From: Methylobacter luteus IMV-B-3098
Lineage (GTDB): Bacteria; Pseudomonadota; Gammaproteobacteria; Methylococcales; Methylomonadaceae
Direction of reading: 5' to 3'
DNA length: 64,000 nt
Assembly (NCBI RefSeq): GCF_000427625.1
Contig: NZ_KE386569.1
Span: forward strand, 2,100,591-2,164,590
Under the pieces are notes generated by a model, which saw only the letters and a list, made by a program, of their open reading frames with translations, was not told the DNA's origin and did not search any database. The first letter of the stretch is position 1, and every line of letters starts with the position of its first letter. The translations under genes were made by a program, and so were the position numbers. Shown here one piece after another: positions 47,637 through 57,171 of the stretch.

Positions 47637-49185
47637 GAGTCTGTCGGACTTATCAGCATTTAAATCTCATCAGTTGTAAAATAGTGATGAGTTCAATCAT
47701 TTTACCGCCATGATTTCTGATGAGTCGCTTTATTCAGTTTGATCGTAACCAACAGTATTTGCTTCCGCCGTCCGTGGACGAATGGTTGCCGGAAGACCAC
47801 CTGGCACGCTTTATCGTCGAAGTGATCGATCAGCTCGATCTATCAAAACTGACAGGCCATTATTCTGGACGGGGTTCAGCGGCTTATCATCCGGCACTGC
47901 TGTTGGCCCTGCTGATCTATGGTTATGCGACCGGCACGTTCTCCAGTCGCAAGATCGAGCGGGCAACCTACGATTCAGTGGCGTTTCGGTTCATTGCTGC
48001 CAATCATCATCCCGATCATGACACCCTGGCTCATTTCCGCAAGACCTTTCTGGTGGAGTTGGAGGACTTGTTCGTACAAGTGCTGACACTGGCGCAGACG
48101 ATGAAACTCGTCAAGCTGGGACAGATTTCGCTGGATGGTACCAAAATCAAGGCCAATGCCTCGAAGCACAAGGCCTTGTCCCATGGCCACATCGAAAAGC
48201 TGGAAGCGCAATTGCGTGAGGAAGTGCAGGCCCTGCTGAAAAAGGCAGCGGACGTTGATCAGGAAGAATTGGCCGACGGTATCGATTTGCCGGCGGAAGT
48301 CGCGCGTCGGGAAGATCGCTTGAAAGCCTTGGCGGAAGCCAAGGCCAAGATTGCCGAACGGGTTAAAGAACGGGACGAACAAGCCCAAAAAGACCACCAG
48401 GAGAGACTGGCTGACCGGGAGCGCCAGCGCCAGGCGGGCAAAAAACCCCGAGGCCAGGAGCCCAAGGCGCCCGAAACCGGCCCCCAAGCTAAGGACCAGA
48501 TCAACCTGACCGACGAAGCATCGCGGATCATGCCGAGCAAGGACGGCTTCGTGCAGGGCTACAATGCCCAGGCGGCCGTCGATGTTGACAGCCTGCTGGT
48601 GGTTGCCGCCACGCTCAGCCAGCATACCAACGACAAGCGGCAAGTCGAGCCGATGCTGAAAGCGCTGAACGCCTTGCCGGACAGCCTCGGCAAGCCGGAA
48701 ATGCTGCTGGCCGACAACGGCTACTTCAGCAAAGACAACATCCAGGCCTGTGTGGAGCAAAAAATTACACCCCTCATCGCGCTGGGCCGGGAAGCCCATC
48801 ATCTGCCATTGGCGGAACGCCTGACGCCGGATGCACCGGAACCTGAAAGCGATGACCCGCTGGTCAAAATGGCCTGGAAACTCAAAACCCAGAGTGGCCG
48901 CACGCTTTATGGTAAACGCAAAAGCACGGTCGAGCCGGTATTTGGGATCATCAAACAGGTACTGGGCTTCCGCCAATTCTCGCTGAGAGGTCTTGATGCG
49001 GTAGCTGGTGAGTGGAAACTGGTGACTATGGCCTTCAATTTAAAGCGAATGCATGTGCTGGCGGCCGGATAACGGAAAAATAACCCGAAATAGCTCTTGG
49101 TTGGGCAGAACCGAAGACTCAATGCCGCCAATAATCCATATCGGTCAAATAAGAATCATAATACTGAACCCTGTCCGACAGACTC
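47637..49185 (+). mobile_element. IS1182-like insertion sequence, copy 2
   Basis: 1549 bp with the same 13-bp inverted repeats as copy 1 (GAGTCTGTCGGAC) and CTAG on both sides (47633-47636 and 49186-49189). It is in the opposite orientation to copy 1, about 45 kb away. Just left of its target is a small hairpin, CGGGA (47612-47616) with TCCCG (47625-47629). Confidence 0.9.
47720..49072 (+). CDS. IS1182-family transposase (copy 2)
   Basis: 450 residues, identical in translation to the transposase at 1330-2682, with intact N-terminal DUF772-like domain, charged central segment and DDE core (DGTKIKANASKH, LLADNGYFS, STVEPVFGIIKQ). The absence of any amino-acid change between the copies indicates a recent duplication or gene conversion. 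No frameshift signals were seen; the enzyme is made from one frame. Confidence 0.93.
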   Translation: MSRFIQFDRNQQYLLPPSVDEWLPEDHLARFIVEVIDQLDLSKLTGHYSGRGSAAYHPALLLALLIYGYATGTFSSRKIERATYDSVAFRFIAANHHPDHDTLAHFRKTFLVELEDLFVQVLTLAQTMKLVKLGQISLDGTKIKANASKHKALSHGHIEKLEAQLREEVQALLKKAADVDQEELADGIDLPAEVARREDRLKALAEAKAKIAERVKERDEQAQKDHQERLADRERQRQAGKKPRGQEPKAPETGPQAKDQINLTDEASRIMPSKDGFVQGYNAQAAVDVDSLLVVAATLSQHTNDKRQVEPMLKALNALPDSLGKPEMLLADNGYFSKDNIQACVEQKITPLIALGREAHHLPLAERLTPDAPEPESDDPLVKMAWKLKTQSGRTLYGKRKSTVEPVFGIIKQVLGFRQFSLRGLDAVAGEWKLVTMAFNLKRMHVLAAG

Positions 49186-49276
49186 CTAGGTATAACACGA
49201 CAGGTATGCCGAAATGGCACTTTAATGAAAGGGGCTGAGATTCAACTTTAAAAAGTTGATAATAATTAGCGGGCAT

Positions 49277-49308
49277 AAAAAAAGGGGTTATCCACATAGG
49301 ATAACCCC
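49277..49308 (-). terminator. Terminator of the gltX-tRNA unit
   Basis: A perfect 10-bp stem GGGGTTATCC (49284-49293) with GGATAACCCC (49299-49308) and a 5-base loop; on the minus strand it is followed by seven T. It lies 10 bases past the second tRNA-Glu. Confidence 0.93.
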
Positions 49309-49317
49309 TCTATTTAA

Positions 49318-49393
49318 TGGCGTCCCCAGGGGGGTTCGAACCCCCGTTACCGCCGTGAAAGGGCGGTGTCCTAGGCCACTAGACGATGGGGAC
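49318..49393 (-). tRNA. tRNA-Glu (anticodon TTC), copy 1
   Basis: 76 nt with encoded CCA. Acceptor GTCCCCA with TGGGGAC, anticodon loop CTTTCAC giving TTC, T arm GGGGGTTCGAACCCCC. Identical to the copy at 49532-49607. Confidence 0.97.
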
Positions 49394-49531
49394 TAAAACT
49401 GGTTTAGTCAGCCTAATTTTTAGCAGATCTCAAAAAACCTGCTGATAGCTACTGCTTAATTCTTAACTAAATTGTACAACCCTCATGATCTAATAACTTA
49501 AAGATCATGAAACATGAATCTATTAAATTCA

Positions 49532-49607
49532 TGGCGTCCCCAGGGGGGTTCGAACCCCCGTTACCGCCGTGAAAGGGCGGTGTCCTAGGCCACTAGACGA
49601 TGGGGAC
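49532..49607 (-). tRNA. tRNA-Glu (anticodon TTC), copy 2
   Basis: 76 nt, identical to the copy at 49318-49393. The flanks just upstream of both (TTTAGTCAGCC) are also alike, so the pair arose by tandem duplication. Confidence 0.97.
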
Positions 49608-49636
49608 TAAATTGATTTAGTCAGCCTTTAACTGCT

Positions 49637-49712
49637 TGGTGGAGCCAGGCGGGATCGAACCGCCGACCTCAACACTGCCAGTGTTGCGCTCTCCCAATTG
49701 AGCTATGGCCCC
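49637..49712 (-). tRNA. tRNA-Ala (anticodon GGC)
   Basis: 76 nt with encoded CCA. Acceptor GGGGCC with GGCTCC (one G-U pair), D arm ATAGCTCAATTGGGAGAGC, anticodon loop CTGGCAG giving GGC, T arm GGCGGTTCGATCCCGCC. It lies 47 bases after gltX on the same strand. Confidence 0.97.
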
Positions 49713-49759
49713 TTAGTTAAGAACCGCCATTTTACAGAATTTTTCAGTTATGTCCACCA

Positions 49760-51163
49760 TTAATTTGAGTTTTTTATATAATTTATAGCTTGCAGTATCC
49801 TGGACAAGGTTTTTTCCTGGCCAAGCAGCGACAAAGTCACATCGATTGCTGGCGAAACAGAGGTGCCGGAAACCGCAACTCGTAAAGGCTGGGCCACTTT
49901 TCCCAGGTTGAGCTCCATTGCTTCGGCAAGGTTTATAACAATCTGGTGTAATTTCTCTCCTTCCCATTCGGTGACTGCGGAAAATTCATCGTGCAATCGC
50001 GCCAATACTTCCTCTGACCCCGCAGTAAAATTCTTTTTAGCGGCTTTTTCATCATAGGAATCAAAGTCTTTATAAAAGTAAATACTTGCAGACGCCATTT
50101 CAACCAATGTTTTGCTGCGCTCCCTTTGCGCCTTTACAATATCGATCAGATCCGGTCCTTCTGAAGGATCAATACCCAATTCGCCCATATGCCAGCTTAA
50201 GTGACGCGCAACATGAACAGGATCACTGTTCATAATATACTGATGGTTCAGCCATAACAGCTTTTCTGGATTAAATGTGGAGGCCGATACGTTGACATTT
50301 TCCAATTTAAAATACTCAACCATTTCATCCAAGGAGAAAATCTCCTGATCACCATGAGACCAACCCAGCCTGACCAGATAATTAAGCAGAGCATCCGGTA
50401 AATACCCATCGTCACGATATTGCATGACACTGACGGCACCGTGGCGCTTTGACAATCGAGCCCCATCGGAACCCAGTATCATAGGCAAATGTGCATATTT
50501 AGGCAGTTCGGCGCCTAACGCTTTCAGAATATTCATCTGCCGAGGCGTATTGTTTATATGATCGTCGCCGCGAATAACATGCGTCACGCCCATATCCATA
50601 TCATCAACCACAACGGTTAAATTGTATGTCGGCGTACCATCGGCTCTAGCAATAATCAAATCATCGAGTTCCTTATTGGCGACAACAATTTCACCTTTGA
50701 CCAGATCAGGGATAACAACAACCCCTTCAGTCGGATTCTTGAAGCGAACGACCGGCATCCCTTCCCCGCGCGGTTCAGCAGAATCCCTGCATTTACCGTT
50801 ATAACGCGGCTTTTGTTTGTTAGCCATTTGCTCGGTACGTAACTGCTCCAGCTCTTCCTTGCTACAGTAGCAATAGTATGCGTCGCCTTGATCCAACAAT
50901 TGCTGAATAACTTCCTTGTAGCGATCAAAACGATGAGTTTGATAAAAAGGCCCTTCATCATACTCCAACCCCAGCCAAGTCATACCTTCCAGAATGGCAT
51001 TCACTGATTCCTGCGTTGAACGCTCCAGATCGGTATCTTCAATCCTTAAGATAAACCTTCCGCCATGCTTGCGCGCGTAAAGCCAGGAAAACAGGGCGGT
51101 ACGAGCGCCACCCACATGCAGATAACCCGTCGGACTCGGGGCAAAACGTGTTTTTATACTCAT
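49760..51163 (-). CDS. gltX: Glutamyl-tRNA synthetase
   Basis: 467 residues, class I synthetase of full length. Signatures: [20 protein letters not shown] (HIGH-type motif), a four-Cys-containing zinc-like insertion [12 protein letters not shown] with later C residues, [14 protein letters not shown] and [15 protein letters not shown] (KMSKS-type). It charges tRNA-Glu. Two tRNA-Glu genes and a tRNA-Ala lie directly downstream on the same strand with no terminator between, so the enzyme and its substrate tRNA are probably co-transcribed. Confidence 0.97.
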   Translation of the reverse strand: MSIKTRFAPSPTGYLHVGGARTALFSWLYARKHGGRFILRIEDTDLERSTQESVNAILEGMTWLGLEYDEGPFYQTHRFDRYKEVIQQLLDQGDAYYCYCSKEELEQLRTEQMANKQKPRYNGKCRDSAEPRGEGMPVVRFKNPTEGVVVIPDLVKGEIVVANKELDDLIIARADGTPTYNLTVVVDDMDMGVTHVIRGDDHINNTPRQMNILKALGAELPKYAHLPMILGSDGARLSKRHGAVSVMQYRDDGYLPDALLNYLVRLGWSHGDQEIFSLDEMVEYFKLENVNVSASTFNPEKLLWLNHQYIMNSDPVHVARHLSWHMGELGIDPSEGPDLIDIVKAQRERSKTLVEMASASIYFYKDFDSYDEKAAKKNFTAGSEEVLARLHDEFSAVTEWEGEKLHQIVINLAEAMELNLGKVAQPLRVAVSGTSVSPAIDVTLSLLGQEKTLSRILQAINYIKNSN

Positions 51164-51170
51164 TTGATAT

Positions 51171-51620
51171 TTATTTCTTCAGTAAAATTTTTTTCGCATA
51201 TTCTGTTGGAATCTGCCGTGCCGCGGTTAGGCGAGCTGTTTTGTAATTAAAAGCAACGCTACCTTTGGTAGTGTCATTTCTCCCCAGAAGCGCAAGGGAA
51301 GCACCATGTCCTTTGACAGCCGCTTTTTCATACCATTGCGTTGCCGTATCAACATTTTGCGGAACACCCATCCCTCTATCGTATAACGCCGCCATAACCA
51401 CTTCTGCTTCAATAAGGCCTTGCTTTGCTGCTTTCAGCATCCATTCGGCCGCTTTCTGGTCATCGTGTTCGACGCCATCCCGACCCAATATATACATCGC
51501 CCCTAATTTCGCCTGGGCTAAAGCATCGCCCCGCTCCGCCATTTGTTGGATATCGTTTTCTGCCGCTTGTATGGCAATACTTGACATTAACAACGATAAT
51601 AAAGCTAATAATCTAATCAT
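51171..51620 (-). CDS. Sel1-repeat secreted protein
   Basis: 149 residues from the ATG at 51620, giving a clean signal peptide ([18 protein letters not shown]); an ATG at 51647 would add nine residues. Two Sel1-type repeats follow: [20 protein letters not shown] with [12 protein letters not shown], and [20 protein letters not shown] with [12 protein letters not shown]. Sel1 proteins act as periplasmic or secreted scaffolds; the partner is unknown. It lies 7 bases upstream of gltX and may be the first gene of that unit. Confidence 0.85.
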   Translation of the reverse strand: MIRLLALLSLLMSSIAIQAAENDIQQMAERGDALAQAKLGAMYILGRDGVEHDDQKAAEWMLKAAKQGLIEAEVVMAALYDRGMGVPQNVDTATQWYEKAAVKGHGASLALLGRNDTTKGSVAFNYKTARLTAARQIPTEYAKKILLKK

Positions 51621-51779
51621 TCGCCAAACCCATAATTTATAAACCATTTGTATTATTTTATGTCCTATTATAAAGATGAATTATTCATTTAGGAAAAACT
51701 CAATGTGCAGCATTTTATAACCAATTGATAATAAAAAGAAATATCAATTTTTCTATTTAGCATGATCAAGGAGAAAAAA

Positions 51780-52967
51780 ATGAAAAAAATAATCATGATT
51801 ACTGCTTTTATAACTGTCGGGATTTTGTCGGGCTGTGCATCACAACCGGTTACCACCTTTCAGGTATTTCACGCCAATGATTTTAATGCGCTTGTTAGCT
51901 CGGGACAATTTCAGCAAAAAACTGATAATTTCTTTGTTATCAATGACTCCTCTTCATCCATGGATAAAGAATATGAGGGATCAGGCTATCCTGGCCAGCC
52001 TACCCCTACAAAATTTGCTGTTGAAAAAGAAATACTCAACAGAATAAATCAGACCATGCCCGACGACCTGCGATTAACTTCAAGCATCCGCAGTTTTGGT
52101 TTCGGCCCTTGCTTGTCATGGGAATTCAGCAAGCTCAATCTCCCTCCTACAAATTATTCAAAATCAGTTTTCGGCCAAGGTATTGATTCGTTAACCTGCG
52201 CCAGCGGCGGCTCACCCATGGGTGCGGCAATTAATGAAATGGCTAAAGACTTGTCGGCAACATCCGGTAACATAGCCGTTTTGATGCTTAGTGACGGTCA
52301 TGATCTGAGCGACCAGCCAGTGACTGCATTTCAATCCTTAAAACAACAGTATGGCGACAGATTATGCGTTTATACGATTTGGGTCGGTAATAAAGACGAA
52401 GAACAAGGCCAAAATGAATTGGCTAAGTTTTGGAATACTACACGCTGCGGCTACGGCGTAACAGCCGACAGCATCGCCAACCCTGACGATATGGGCAAAT
52501 TTGTCCGCAGCATTTTCTTAAGAGCTGGCGCACCAATCGCAGTTGACGGCGATGATGACGGCGACGGCGTCCCCAATAGCCAGGACCAATGCCCAGGCAC
52601 ACCTAAAGGCGCTCATGTCAACAAATTCGGCTGCTGGATTATTGAAGGTGTGAAATTTGATTTCAATAAAAGCAATATTAAGCCCGAATACTATGGAGAA
52701 CTGGACAAGGTCGCCACCGTTCTGAACAACAATCCCGGCCTTACAGTTGAAATACAAGGCCACACCGACAGCAAAGGCACCGTCGAGTATAACCAGAAAT
52801 TATCAGAACGCCGTGCACAATCGGTTAAAAAATATTTAGACCGTGCAATCACTACCGATGTGAGATTATCGGCCCAAGGCTATGGCTTGACTCGTCCTAT
52901 AGACACTAACGAGACCGAAGAAGGCCGGGCTAACAACCGTCGCGTGCAACTGGAAGTTATTAAATAA
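51780..52967 (+). CDS. Outer-membrane lipoprotein with vWA and OmpA domains
   Basis: 395 residues from the ATG at 51780, with GGAG upstream. A lipoprotein signal ends LSGC (C19). A vWA-like domain spans about 50-240 with MIDAS motif DSSSSM (56-61). Thrombospondin type 3-like calcium repeats (DGDDDGDGVPNSQDQCPGTP) lead to a C-terminal OmpA peptidoglycan-binding domain (VKFDFNKSNIKPEYYGELDK, IQGHTDSKG, LSERRAQSVKKYL, NRRVQLEV). It is probably anchored in the outer membrane and bound to the cell wall, with the vWA domain for protein contact. Confidence 0.9.
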   Translation: MKKIIMITAFITVGILSGCASQPVTTFQVFHANDFNALVSSGQFQQKTDNFFVINDSSSSMDKEYEGSGYPGQPTPTKFAVEKEILNRINQTMPDDLRLTSSIRSFGFGPCLSWEFSKLNLPPTNYSKSVFGQGIDSLTCASGGSPMGAAINEMAKDLSATSGNIAVLMLSDGHDLSDQPVTAFQSLKQQYGDRLCVYTIWVGNKDEEQGQNELAKFWNTTRCGYGVTADSIANPDDMGKFVRSIFLRAGAPIAVDGDDDGDGVPNSQDQCPGTPKGAHVNKFGCWIIEGVKFDFNKSNIKPEYYGELDKVATVLNNNPGLTVEIQGHTDSKGTVEYNQKLSERRAQSVKKYLDRAITTDVRLSAQGYGLTRPIDTNETEEGRANNRRVQLEVIK

Positions 52968-53391
52968 TTTCCACTTGATTCCGCATTCAAAAAACTTCGA
53001 TAACAACCACCGGCCAATGCCGGTGGATTATCCCTATGATAAAACTACAGGCATAATCAGTTTGTGCCGGTTAACCCAACATTAAGTAATTATTTACGCA
53101 AGTACCATTAAGGCTGTATTTGATCATTTACTAGCGTCGATTTAACCGAGCCGATATTAAACAAGTTGCCAGAGCATTTTGCCGGATAGGTCAATATGCC
53201 AAATCCGCCAATAAAAAATAATTATTGAGTGAATAAAAGCGGATAGACAAGAAATTGAACTGATTTTATTAAGCAGCAGCAAGATCAGGTTGAAGTTTCA
53301 CAAGCACAATGCCCGCCACTCATGACGTTAGAAAAACAAAAGCTGAGGATGCAACTCTGCACCCTCAGCTTCTTAGATGATCACTTACAAA
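52968..53391. other. Intergenic region between two convergent genes
   Basis: No gene is seen. A stable hairpin CCACCGGC-CAAT-GCCGGTGG (53007-53026) lies 40 bases after the OmpA-domain gene and may end its mRNA, though no long T-run follows. The terminator of the His-rich gene is at the right end. Confidence 0.5.
53335..53371 (-). terminator. Rho-independent terminator of the His-rich protein gene
   Basis: On the minus strand AAGCTGAGG-g-TGCA-gagt-TGCA-t-CCTCAGCTT forms a long stem with one mismatch, followed by TTGTTTTT. It lies 20 bases past the gene's stop. Confidence 0.88.
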
Positions 53392-53904
53392 TTAATGTTT
53401 GTGATCATCATCATGATCATCGTCATGACCGTGATGATGTTCTGAGTCAGGGAATCCAACAACTTCCCAGTTCATGGAACTACCGCGCTGTTCCATTGTA
53501 ATATCATATCTTTTACCGTTAACTTCTAAGCAAGGAATGAATAGCTCTCCTTTATGGCCATCATTTAAGTTAACAACTGGCTCAGCATCGCAGTAGCTTG
53601 ACAGGCATTCACTGACATCAAAAGATTCAACGGAAGAAACCGCTTTCGTCACAGGATCAGTGACAGTAACGAATGCTTTACCATCGTTGATCACAACATC
53701 AGTTCCGTTTGGAACTAACTGTGGCTTTGTAGCCAATTCACACAGTGCTGGCAAGGGTGCAGCTACTGGATCAACAGCTTGTACAGACAGTTGACCATTA
53801 CTCACTATAAAAATCGCCCCATCTTTAACTGCAACAGGCTCTGCTCCTGCCACGTTAGCCATGAGTAAACCAGCAACTAAAGAACTTAAACCAAATTTTT
53901 TCAT
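53392..53904 (-). CDS. Secreted protein with His/Asp-rich C-terminus
   Basis: 170 residues from the ATG at 53904, with GGAG 6 bases upstream. A signal peptide (KKFGLSSLVAGLLMANVAGA) is followed by two short similar beta segments (VAVKDGAIFIVSNGQLSVQ and VVINDGKAFVTVTDPVT), five Cys residues (possible disulfides), and a metal-binding-like tail HHHGHDDDHDDDHKH. I do not recognise a family. The tail would suit binding of Zn, Ni or Cu in the periplasm, which is an inference from composition only. It has its own terminator and appears monocistronic. Confidence 0.75.
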   Translation of the reverse strand: MKKFGLSSLVAGLLMANVAGAEPVAVKDGAIFIVSNGQLSVQAVDPVAAPLPALCELATKPQLVPNGTDVVINDGKAFVTVTDPVTKAVSSVESFDVSECLSSYCDAEPVVNLNDGHKGELFIPCLEVNGKRYDITMEQRGSSMNWEVVGFPDSEHHHGHDDDHDDDHKH

Positions 53905-54194
53905 TATTATCTCCCAAAAACACGCATCACCATGACACATGTATTGATATCCTACAGTTTTAAAGCTTAACGAAACATTAATCAGTTCACAGTTTTATAA
54001 GTGTCTTTTAATAATCTTATTACTTATCAGTTTATAATCCACTTAAAATAATATGCCGAACCGGAATCTTAATGGAATGAGCATCAAGCCCAATACTGAT
54101 GCAGAATTAGCAGATAATCATTCTGACTGATAAAAAATAACACGGCAGATAATAGAAATCAGCCATTCACTTATTTGATTCCATCAATATTCAA

Positions 54195-55466
54195 TTACTC
54201 AATAATATCCAACCCGCCCATATAAGGCAGCAATGCTTCGGGAATGCGAACGCGTCCCTGGGCGTCCTGATAATTTTCCATAATCGCAATCAGGGTTCTG
54301 CCGGCCGCCAAACCCGAGCCATTCAATGTATGCACCAACTCGGGTTTGCCGGTTTCCGGATTGCGCCAGCGCGCCTGCAAACGACGGGCCTGAAAATCCT
54401 TGAAATTGCTGCACGAAGATATTTCGCGATAAGCCCCCTGCCCTGGCAGCCAGACTTCGAGATCATAGGTCTTCGCTGAGGAGAAACCGGTATCACCAGC
54501 GCACAACAACACCTTGCGGTAAGGCAGTTTCAGTTTTTTCAGGATGTTTTCGGCATGCGTGGTCAGTTCTTCATGCGCCTTGGCGGAATCTTCAGGCTTG
54601 ACGATTTGCACCAGCTCGACCTTTTCAAACTGATGCTGGCGGATCATGCCGCGCACGTCGCGCCCGTAAGCGCCGGCTTCGCTGCGGAAACATGGCGTGT
54701 GTGAGACGAATTTCAGCGGCATGTCCTTGGCGTCGACGATGATGTCTCTGACGATGTTCGTGACCGGCACTTCGGCGGTTGGGATCAGATAGAAAGGAGT
54801 ATCATTGTCGACCCTGAACAGATCAGCCTCAAACTTCGGTAGCTGGCCAGTGCCGCGTAGGCTTTCGGCATTGACCAAAAACGGCACATAGGTTTCGCTG
54901 TAACCATGCTCCAGCGTATGCGTATCCAGCATTAATTGGATAATCGCGCGCTGCAACCTTGCCAATGGACCGTTCAAGACCACAAACCGGGCACTGGCGA
55001 TTTTGGCGCCCAGCTCGAAATCCATGCCCTTCTTTGAACCCAGATCGACATGATCCCTGGGTTCGAAATCAAATACAGGAATATCGCCCCAGCGGCTGAT
55101 TTCAACATTGTCGTCCTCGTTTTTGCCGTCCGGCACGCTGACGTCGAGGATGTTGGGAATGCCTTCCATCAAGGCTGTCATTTGCACCTGGATTTCGGAC
55201 AGTTCCGTTTCCGCCTCTTTCAGCTGATCGCCCAAATGCTGAACCTGATCCAAAAGCGGCTGAATATCTTCGCCTTTGGCCTTAGCCTGCCCAATCGCTT
55301 TGGACCGGCTGTTACGGTCATTCTGTAATTCCTGGGTTTTAACCTGCATGTCCTTGCGCCTGGCTTCCAGAAGAACGTAAGACTCCGAATTAAAACTGAA
55401 CGAACGCCTGTTTAATTGTTCCTTCACAAAATCAAGATCAGCTCTAAATAAATGGGGATCTAACAT
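54195..55466 (-). CDS. serS: Seryl-tRNA synthetase
   Basis: 423 residues, class II synthetase. The N-terminal coiled-coil tRNA arm (about residues 25-105) precedes the catalytic core: motif 2 [20 protein letters not shown] with FEKVELV, and motif 3 [15 protein letters not shown]. It charges tRNA-Ser. It ends the orn-crcB-DUF190-serS run; the crcB-serS neighbourhood is common in gammaproteobacteria. Confidence 0.97.
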   Translation of the reverse strand: MLDPHLFRADLDFVKEQLNRRSFSFNSESYVLLEARRKDMQVKTQELQNDRNSRSKAIGQAKAKGEDIQPLLDQVQHLGDQLKEAETELSEIQVQMTALMEGIPNILDVSVPDGKNEDDNVEISRWGDIPVFDFEPRDHVDLGSKKGMDFELGAKIASARFVVLNGPLARLQRAIIQLMLDTHTLEHGYSETYVPFLVNAESLRGTGQLPKFEADLFRVDNDTPFYLIPTAEVPVTNIVRDIIVDAKDMPLKFVSHTPCFRSEAGAYGRDVRGMIRQHQFEKVELVQIVKPEDSAKAHEELTTHAENILKKLKLPYRKVLLCAGDTGFSSAKTYDLEVWLPGQGAYREISSCSNFKDFQARRLQARWRNPETGKPELVHTLNGSGLAAGRTLIAIMENYQDAQGRVRIPEALLPYMGGLDIIE

Positions 55467-55489
55467 GACGGTGTAGTTACCTTTTAAAA

Positions 55490-55807
55490 TTAAGAAATTG
55501 AATGAGTATGGGCCGTCGCTGCCCAGCTAACGATATGTTTGAGCTTCAGTCTTGACTGAAGCTCATGGATGGCTTTTTCAACTTTTAAAGGCTCATCGTA
55601 AAACTCGATGATCAACGGTAATTCCAGCGACAGGTCAAGCAGTGAGGAAGTATGAATCTCACCAGATATCCCCATCCCGGCGATACCACGCATCACCGTG
55701 ACACCCATGATTTTTTCCTCGTCGCGCAGAATATTCAGAACGCGATCAAGATGATCACGCCCTTCCATCGTATAAACTCTGGCAATTTTTATATCTGTTG
55801 TAGTCAT
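55490..55807 (-). CDS. DUF190 family protein
   Basis: 105 residues from the ATG at 55807, which overlaps the crcB stop (ATGA). It is a PII-like small alpha/beta protein: [62 protein letters not shown]190 genes are often next to or fused to crcB and are thought to help fluoride export or sensing, without a settled mechanism. The overlap with crcB supports joint expression. Confidence 0.9.
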   Translation of the reverse strand: MTTTDIKIARVYTMEGRDHLDRVLNILRDEEKIMGVTVMRGIAGMGISGEIHTSSLLDLSLELPLIIEFYDEPLKVEKAIHELQSRLKLKHIVSWAATAHTHSIS

Positions 55808-56511
55808 ATCTGCCTGCCTACCCATAAGCCCGCCCAGAGCACCAAGATACTGATCAAACCGTTGCCGACAAAAATGCCGAGCATTAAATTCAAATGGGTT
55901 TCAAATGAATAACCATGCTCTATCAAATACAGAATTAAATACAGACCGGACAAGGTTAAATAAAGACCCACTATTATGATCATAATCGCGGCCCGATATT
56001 CCATTGACATAGCTACTTTCTGCAATAAAACAGTCGCTACAATGCCTATTAAAAAAGCGCCAATGGCATTCACGACAACCAGTGCATAAGGAAACATTCC
56101 GCCCGGCCATTGAATAACGCCGTCCGAATACAGAAATAACGATCGGCCGGAAAGCAGCCCCAGCCAGACAGCCAACAGACACGCAATAAGGCTGATCAAC
56201 ACATTCAGTGCGGCTTTCGTAAAACTGCCCTGCTCTATCAAATAAATTGTTTCCAGCGAGAAACTCGAAAACGTCGTGAAACCGCCCATAATACCCACCA
56301 GAATCCCGGCCCGGTATTCCAAGGCAAAGGCAATACGTTGAAGAATAAGGGCTTCAGCTAATAATCCGATTAAGAACGAACCAATGACATTTACCGCTAA
56401 CGTGCCGTAAGGAAAGCCTCGCCCCAGCCACTGATAAGTTCCCGTTGATACTAAAAAACGCAGCACCGAGCCGAGCGAGCCGCCCAGCGCCACAGCAATC
56501 AATTGATTCAT
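55804..56511 (-). CDS. crcB: Fused, internally duplicated CrcB/Fluc fluoride channel
   Basis: 235 residues, nearly twice the usual ~125. Half 1 (1-125) is a normal CrcB with GGSLGSVLRF, pore Asn N41 in YGTLAVNVIGSFLIG and GGFTTFSSFS (76-85). Half 2 repeats from IQWPGGMFPYALVVVN (133-148, matching 26-41), with N148 kept but the FTTFSSF segment changed to LYLTLSGLY (183-191). Segments 65-95 and 171-200 also align (EYRA to YLIE). Only about seven membrane helices are visible: helix 4 of half 1 seems to double as helix 1 of half 2, which would invert the second half, as the antiparallel Fluc dimer requires. Exports fluoride. Confidence 0.88.
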   Translation of the reverse strand: MNQLIAVALGGSLGSVLRFLVSTGTYQWLGRGFPYGTLAVNVIGSFLIGLLAEALILQRIAFALEYRAGILVGIMGGFTTFSSFSLETIYLIEQGSFTKAALNVLISLIACLLAVWLGLLSGRSLFLYSDGVIQWPGGMFPYALVVVNAIGAFLIGIVATVLLQKVAMSMEYRAAIMIIIVGLYLTLSGLYLILYLIEHGYSFETHLNLMLGIFVGNGLISILVLWAGLWVGRQI

Positions 56512-56517
56512 GTCTTC

Positions 56518-57081
56518 TCAGGCGTTGCCCGTGCCCTTATAGGCAATGAAATGGTCCCGGTAATAACGCAACTCTTCAATGGATTCGATAATATCGCTTA
56601 AAGCCATGTGCGTCGCTTTTTTATTGAAGCCGCCTCTCAATTCCGGCGCCCAACGGGAAACCAGTTCTTTCAGCGTCGAAACATCAAGATTACGGTAATG
56701 GAAATAAGCTTCCAGTTTAGGCATATACCGGTAAAGAAAACGCCGGTCCTGGCAAATACTGTTGCCGCAGATAGGCGACTTGTTTTCCGGCACCCATTCC
56801 CTGATGAATTCCAGGGTCAGCCGTTCCGCTTCGGCATCATCAATAGTTGAAGCCTTGACTCGATCAATCAGGCCCGATTGTCCGTGATATTTCTGGTTCC
56901 AGTCGTCCATAGCCGCCAGCGCCGCATCGGACTGATGAACCGCCAGCACAGGCCCTTGAGCCAGGATATTCAAATTCTTGTCGGTAATGACCGTGGCAAT
57001 CTCAATGATTAAATCAGTATCGGGATTCAGTCCGGTCATTTCCAGATCTATCCAGATGAGATTCTGTGAGTCCTGCGCCAT
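56518..57081 (-). CDS. orn: Oligoribonuclease
   Basis: 187 residues, DEDDh exonuclease. The motifs are [16 protein letters not shown] (DxE), [15 protein letters not shown] and the later [20 protein letters not shown] (His and Asp). It degrades 2- to 5-mer RNAs and pGpG, finishing mRNA decay and c-di-GMP turnover. It is divergent from the M48 protease and rsgA pair, as is often seen in gammaproteobacteria, and is followed 6 bases later by crcB. Confidence 0.97.
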   Translation of the reverse strand: MAQDSQNLIWIDLEMTGLNPDTDLIIEIATVITDKNLNILAQGPVLAVHQSDAALAAMDDWNQKYHGQSGLIDRVKASTIDDAEAERLTLEFIREWVPENKSPICGNSICQDRRFLYRYMPKLEAYFHYRNLDVSTLKELVSRWAPELRGGFNKKATHMALSDIIESIEELRYYRDHFIAYKGTGNA

Positions 57082-57171
57082 ATTATTGATTCCATAATAT
57101 TAATAAGGTTGCGGTAAATTGTAGCATTGGCTAATCTGTATGCCTAATTCTTAAACTTTTGTTTTAAACCC

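Noticed and set aside
55804-57081. Fluoride riboswitch before crcB
   Set aside because: crcB follows orn after only 6 bases, leaving no leader in which such an RNA could fold.
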